Positions 61,448 through 64,000 of a DNA stretch of 64,000 nt are shown piece after piece; position 1 is the stretch's first letter; each line of letters opens with the position of its first letter. The notes below the pieces were generated by a model that worked only from the letters and a program-made list of their open reading frames with translations, was not told where the DNA came from and ran no database searches. This DNA is from Bacillota bacterium (lineage in GTDB: Bacteria > Bacillota_I > Bacilli_A > RF39 > UBA660). The stretch lies in contig SVAI01000001.1 in NCBI GenBank assembly GCA_015059495.1, positions 671,811 through 735,810 on the forward strand. The letters are read 5' to 3'. The translations under genes and the position numbers were made by a program.

Positions 61448-62494
61448 TTAAACACTCTCCTTAATATTCATCCAACATTGTGGATCTTCATTATACATAT
61501 TTCCAGTTAATCCTTTTGTTACAGCAGGACATCCTCTACAAAATAGTTTTAATTTACATTTAGAACATTTATCAAATTTATCAATTTGTCTATATTCATC
61601 TAATTCATTACTATTCCATATATCATATAAATGTTTCTTTTCATCAAATATATTTCCAACTTTAGATTCCATTCTGCGACATGCATATACATCTCCATTT
61701 GGAAGAACTGTTATATGGCCTCTACCACAATGACACCCATCATATACAAATTCATCTTTTATATTACCTGGTAATTTATATAATCCTTCTTCATAAAGAT
61801 ATAACTTCCATAAATGATCTTTTAAATTAAATCTTGTATAAGTATCTTTCTCAATATAATCTTTATATTTTTGCCAACATGTATCAAGTAATTTTCTATA
61901 TTCTAATGGTTCAATTCCAACATCTTTTTCAGTTGATGTCGGACAATATCTAGAAAAAGCAAATACTCTAACTTTATGTTTTACTACTGTATCAATTATA
62001 TCAGGTATTTCATCAATGTTAGTTTTAGAAACAGTAGTCATTATTACTGATTTAATCCCTGCTTCATTTATATCCTTAATCTTTTCTAAAGTAGTTTTAA
62101 ATGAGCCAGGTTTTCTAAACCAATCATGAGTTTTTTCCATTCCATCTAATGACATTTGATATTTTTCTAGTCCATAAGATTTCATTCTCTTACAAACATC
62201 TAAATTTAAATGAAATGGATTCCCCATTATAGTGAATGGAATATTATCTTTTTTTAATAACCCTAATAAATCCCAAAAGTTAGGGTGTAAGATAGGATCT
62301 CCACCAGTTAAATAAATATAAGGTTTCTTGTTCATTTTCTTACACATATCTTTGATTTCTTTTAATGTTAATTTAATTTCATTAAGAGTCATTTCACTTA
62401 TTTTCTTACAATTATCTTCTGCAAAGATATAACAATGCTTACATCTTTGATCACACATATCTGTTATGTGCCATTGAACACTAAAATATTCCAT
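61448..62494 (-). CDS. Radical SAM/SPASM peptide maturase, ACGX-system type
   Basis: A 348-residue protein. Seen: radical SAM cluster motif CDQRCKHC near the start, YLTGGDPILHP, SLDGMEKTHDWFRKPGSF, and a C-terminal SPASM region (CHCGRGHITVLPNGDVYACRR...CSKCKLKLFCRGCPA...CW) that binds auxiliary Fe-S clusters. SPASM enzymes modify ribosomal peptides, often by thioether or C-C bonds. It directly follows the ACG-repeat precursor gene, as in the computationally described 'ACGX' peptide systems I recall from protein family databases. The chemistry is not known to me. Confidence 0.88.
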   Translation of the reverse strand: MEYFSVQWHITDMCDQRCKHCYIFAEDNCKKISEMTLNEIKLTLKEIKDMCKKMNKKPYIYLTGGDPILHPNFWDLLGLLKKDNIPFTIMGNPFHLNLDVCKRMKSYGLEKYQMSLDGMEKTHDWFRKPGSFKTTLEKIKDINEAGIKSVIMTTVSKTNIDEIPDIIDTVVKHKVRVFAFSRYCPTSTEKDVGIEPLEYRKLLDTCWQKYKDYIEKDTYTRFNLKDHLWKLYLYEEGLYKLPGNIKDEFVYDGCHCGRGHITVLPNGDVYACRRMESKVGNIFDEKKHLYDIWNSNELDEYRQIDKFDKCSKCKLKLFCRGCPAVTKGLTGNMYNEDPQCWMNIKESV

Positions 62495-62557
62495 TACATC
62501 ACTTCCTATCTATTTAAAAATCATAACGATTTTATTACATTCAAAAGGAGAATTTTA

Positions 62558-62860
62558 TTATTCTCCAGCACCACATGATGAACCACAAGCTGTTGGAGCT
62601 TCTTCTTTTTTAGTTTCTTCTCCATCAGTTGCTCCACAAGCTGTTGGAGCTTCTTCTTTTTTAGTTTCTTCTCCATCAGTTGCTCCACAAGCTGTTGGAG
62701 CTTCTTCTTTTTTAGTTTCTTCTCCATCAGTTGCTCCACAAGCAGTTCCACATGCAGTTGGTGTTTGTTCTTCAGTCTTTGTTTCATCATTTGCTCCACA
62801 AGCAGTTCCACAAGCACTTGAAGTTTTCTTTTCTTCATCTAAAATGTTTTGAGCTGTCAT
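62558..62860 (-). CDS. Cys-rich ACGX-repeat RiPP precursor peptide, 100 aa
   Basis: Seen: a 15-residue leader (MTAQNILDEEKKTSS), then repeated ACG units: ACGTACGAND, TACGTACGATDG, then three exact copies of TACGATDGEETKKEEAP, and a last ACGSSCGAGE. There are eight Cys, all in ACG or SCG contexts with charged spacers of Glu and Lys. Size, Cys pattern and the adjacent radical SAM/SPASM enzyme support a ribosomally made, modified peptide. AAAGGTGG precedes the ATG. The overlapping track ORF 62521-62838 is the same DNA in another frame. Confidence 0.8.
   Translation of the reverse strand: MTAQNILDEEKKTSSACGTACGANDETKTEEQTPTACGTACGATDGEETKKEEAPTACGATDGEETKKEEAPTACGATDGEETKKEEAPTACGSSCGAGE
62583..62735. 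repeat. Three tandem 51-bp repeats in the precursor gene
   Basis: CCACAAGCTGTTGGAG... begins at 62583, 62634 and 62685, and a partial fourth unit begins at 62736. Each unit is 51 bp and codes for 17 residues, so gain or loss of a unit keeps the reading frame. Confidence 0.9.
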
Positions 62861-62902
62861 TTTAGCACCACCTTTCTTGTTGAAGTTTTCACTTCATATA
62901 TT

Positions 62903-62908
62903 ATTATA
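62903..62908 (-). promoter_or_regulatory. -10 element of the RiPP operon
   Basis: TATAAT on the minus strand, about 43 nt before the precursor start. The -35 is poor and lies at the edge of the candidate HxlR operator, suggesting activator-dependent transcription. Confidence 0.45.
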
Positions 62909-62930
62909 CTTGAATAATAAATATCCAAAA

Positions 62931-62955
62931 AGTAGGCACTTTTTTGTAACCTACT
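62931..62955. promoter_or_regulatory. Candidate HxlR operator
   Basis: The inverted repeat AGTAGG-N13-CCTACT lies between the two divergent genes. It covers the -35 side of the HxlR promoter (TTGTAA 62944-62949, 17 nt, TATAAT 62967-62972) and abuts the RiPP operon -35. HxlR proteins bind such dyads as dimers. Confidence 0.5.
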
Positions 62956-62990
62956 AGAGTGTATGGTATAATTATATACAGGTGATGTTA

Positions 62991-63359
62991 ATGGATAATA
63001 ATTATGGTAATATTGACTATGGAACATATAAAGATGATTATGTAATAACTGCTTATGAATTAATTAGTAATAAATGGAAATTAAAAATATTAAAATATAT
63101 TAAACCTCATAGACCAGTTAGATATGGTGAACTTTTAAATTATGTTGAAGATATTACAAAAAAAGTATTAACGGATAATTTAAAAAGTTTAGAAGATGAT
63201 GGATTAATTTCCAGAAAAGTAATTTCAGAAAAACCATTAAGAGTAGAATATTCTTTAACAGAAACAGGATTGAAATTAGAGCCTGTATTGAAAGAACTAT
63301 ATAACTTCGGTTATAAATATAAAAATAAAGACAATATAAAAACTATTTCAGAAAATTGA
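62991..63359 (+). CDS. HxlR-family winged-helix regulator
   Basis: A 122-residue protein. Seen: ELISNKWKLKILKYI, RYGELLNYVEDITKKVLTDNLKSLEDDGLI and RVEYSLTETGLKLEPVL, the full HxlR winged-helix pattern. No conserved redox Cys is present, unlike YodB or HypR. I chose the ATG at 62991 because AGGTG lies 6 nt upstream. It is divergent from the RiPP operon and shares its control region, so it most likely regulates both. Confidence 0.9.
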   Translation: MDNNYGNIDYGTYKDDYVITAYELISNKWKLKILKYIKPHRPVRYGELLNYVEDITKKVLTDNLKSLEDDGLISRKVISEKPLRVEYSLTETGLKLEPVLKELYNFGYKYKNKDNIKTISEN

Positions 63360-63375
63360 AATAGTTTTATTTTGT
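63340..63375 (+). terminator. Terminator of the HxlR gene
   Basis: AACTATTTCA / TGAAATAGTT with a T-rich tail. Confidence 0.65.
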
Positions 63376-63412
63376 TTTAAAAAAAATCGGAATATTACTA
63401 AAAACTGAACAA

Positions 63413-63441
63413 TCAAAAAAGATGAGATTATTTCTCATCTT
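63413..63441 (-). terminator. Terminator of the 63.5-kb membrane protein gene
   Basis: AAGATGAGA / TCTCATCTT with a T run on the minus strand. Confidence 0.65.
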
Positions 63442-63474
63442 AATGTACGGGAATATCTTAATCTTACGATTATT

Positions 63475-63861
63475 TTAATTATCAAAGCCTTTTTTATCAA
63501 TAAATAATAGATATATTAAACTTATAATTACTCCTAAAATTCCATAAACTGCATCTTTTAAATCTATTGTATTTATAAATGGAAGTATTGTTTCATAAAT
63601 AAGATTCGTACTTATTAGTATTAATCCAATTATTATAATAGTTGAGTATTTCTTTCTATAACATAATAATAAATATCCGATTAAAGTACACAACATTAAA
63701 CTTATAGTAAAATTAGTTATATGTGAATTAATTTCCTTTGTTATTACAAAAACATTTTCATTAAATATATTAACCCACCTTATAATTCCCAATATGAAAC
63801 ACACTGTAAATACCATTACTAAAGTTATAGTTGTAATATTTTTACTCTTTCTAATATCCAT
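63475..63861 (-). CDS. Four-helix membrane protein, 128 aa
   Basis: Seen: four hydrophobic helices over almost the whole length, with short loops and a charged end (FIDKKGFDN). Not recognised. It follows the partial gene at the window edge by 12 bp, probably as a downstream partner. Confidence 0.5.
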   Translation of the reverse strand: MDIRKSKNITTITLVMVFTVCFILGIIRWVNIFNENVFVITKEINSHITNFTISLMLCTLIGYLLLCYRKKYSTIIIIGLILISTNLIYETILPFINTIDLKDAVYGILGVIISLIYLLFIDKKGFDN

Positions 63862-63873
63862 AAAATCCTCATT

Positions 63874-64000
63874 TCAAACCTTTACAAGTATCTAATATTA
63901 TATCTCTTATCGTTTCTTGATTATCTACATCATCTACAAGATACATTGGCTTAGCATTTTCATAAGGAATAGATTCTTGCATATTGTATTTTTTATTACT
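63874..64000 (-). CDS. C-terminus of a gene cut by the window end
   Basis: The last 41 codons of an ORF are visible, ending in TGA, with ENAKPMYLVDDVDNQETIRD near the end and a single Cys close to the C-terminus. It is not in the ORF track. The part visible is too short to identify. Confidence 0.5.

Noticed and set aside
62583-62735. Repeats resembling a small CRISPR array
   Set aside because: Units are contiguous 51-bp tandem copies without variable spacers, and they encode the ACG peptide; no cas genes are present.
62521-62838. 105-aa ORF with repeated MEKKLKKKKLQQLVEQ
   Set aside because: It is the same 51-bp repeat read in another frame; the 62558-62860 frame has the RBS, start and Cys pattern.

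Overview
The window is a very AT-rich bacterial chromosome segment using the standard bacterial code: TGA ends several genes and tryptophan is TGG. That argues against a true mycoplasma. SpoVS, TmcAL/YceD/bL32, LiaF-like and VanY-like proteins, Shine-Dalgarno sites such as AGGAGG, and many stem-loop plus T-run terminators point to a low-GC Bacilli/Firmicutes relative, probably an uncultured gut lineage near the Mollicutes/RF39/Erysipelotrichia. This placement is inference; there is no 16S gene here.

Region 1 (1-21.2 kb, minus strand) is the most remarkable part. It encodes an F1-type rotary ATPase (beta, partial; gamma; alpha), a membrane-anchored b-delta-like fusion and a c-like proteolipid. 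These lie directly downstream of three or four single-pass surface proteins of 240, 3042, 1694 and about 496 residues. No a subunit is encoded. The c-like protein has no carboxylate at the ion-binding position (Met60 by alignment on the GRNPE loop). Beta and alpha keep their catalytic motifs. The likely reading is an ATP-driven motor with no ion path, coupled to giant extracellular proteins. The nearest known analogues are the F1-like X0 ATPases of mycoplasmas (gliding motor and MIB-MIP systems). A terminator and promoter at about 11.2-11.3 kb place the 1694- and 496-residue proteins in one transcription unit with the ATPase genes.

Region 2 (21.2-37.1 kb) is mostly housekeeping: spoVS, an rRNA-type methyltransferase, a membrane thioredoxin-like protein and a ZIP transporter. 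It then holds a compact type IV secretion-like locus (pilin/VirB2-like protein, VirB6/TrbL-like protein, PrgI, and VirB4 split into two ORFs) without a visible relaxase or coupling ATPase. After that come rpmF-yceD, tmcAL, DUF3006 plus a ComEC-like metallohydrolase, a VanY-type carboxypeptidase and tRNA-Cys.

Region 3 (about 37.5-41.35 kb, plus strand) is a small integrative mobilizable element: a large serine recombinase behind a leader-peptide/attenuator, an origin-of-transfer-like region, and a MobV relaxase. No cargo is visible.

Region 4 (41.4-59.4 kb) holds two HExxH metalloproteins, a P-type calcium ATPase, an XRE regulator, a group of envelope proteins (LysM, bPH, a possible membrane-anchored HipA-like pseudokinase), tRNA-Gly, a class I glutamine amidotransferase-like hydrolase, a LiaF/DUF4097 pair and a DUF2779 protein.

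Region 5 (59.4-63.4 kb) is a predicted RiPP locus of the ACGX-repeat type: a Cys-rich precursor with three 51-bp tandem repeats, a radical SAM/SPASM enzyme, an MDR oxidoreductase, a 50-residue ORF, a ferredoxin-nitroreductase and a divergent HxlR regulator with a candidate operator. The window ends in a membrane protein and a partial gene.
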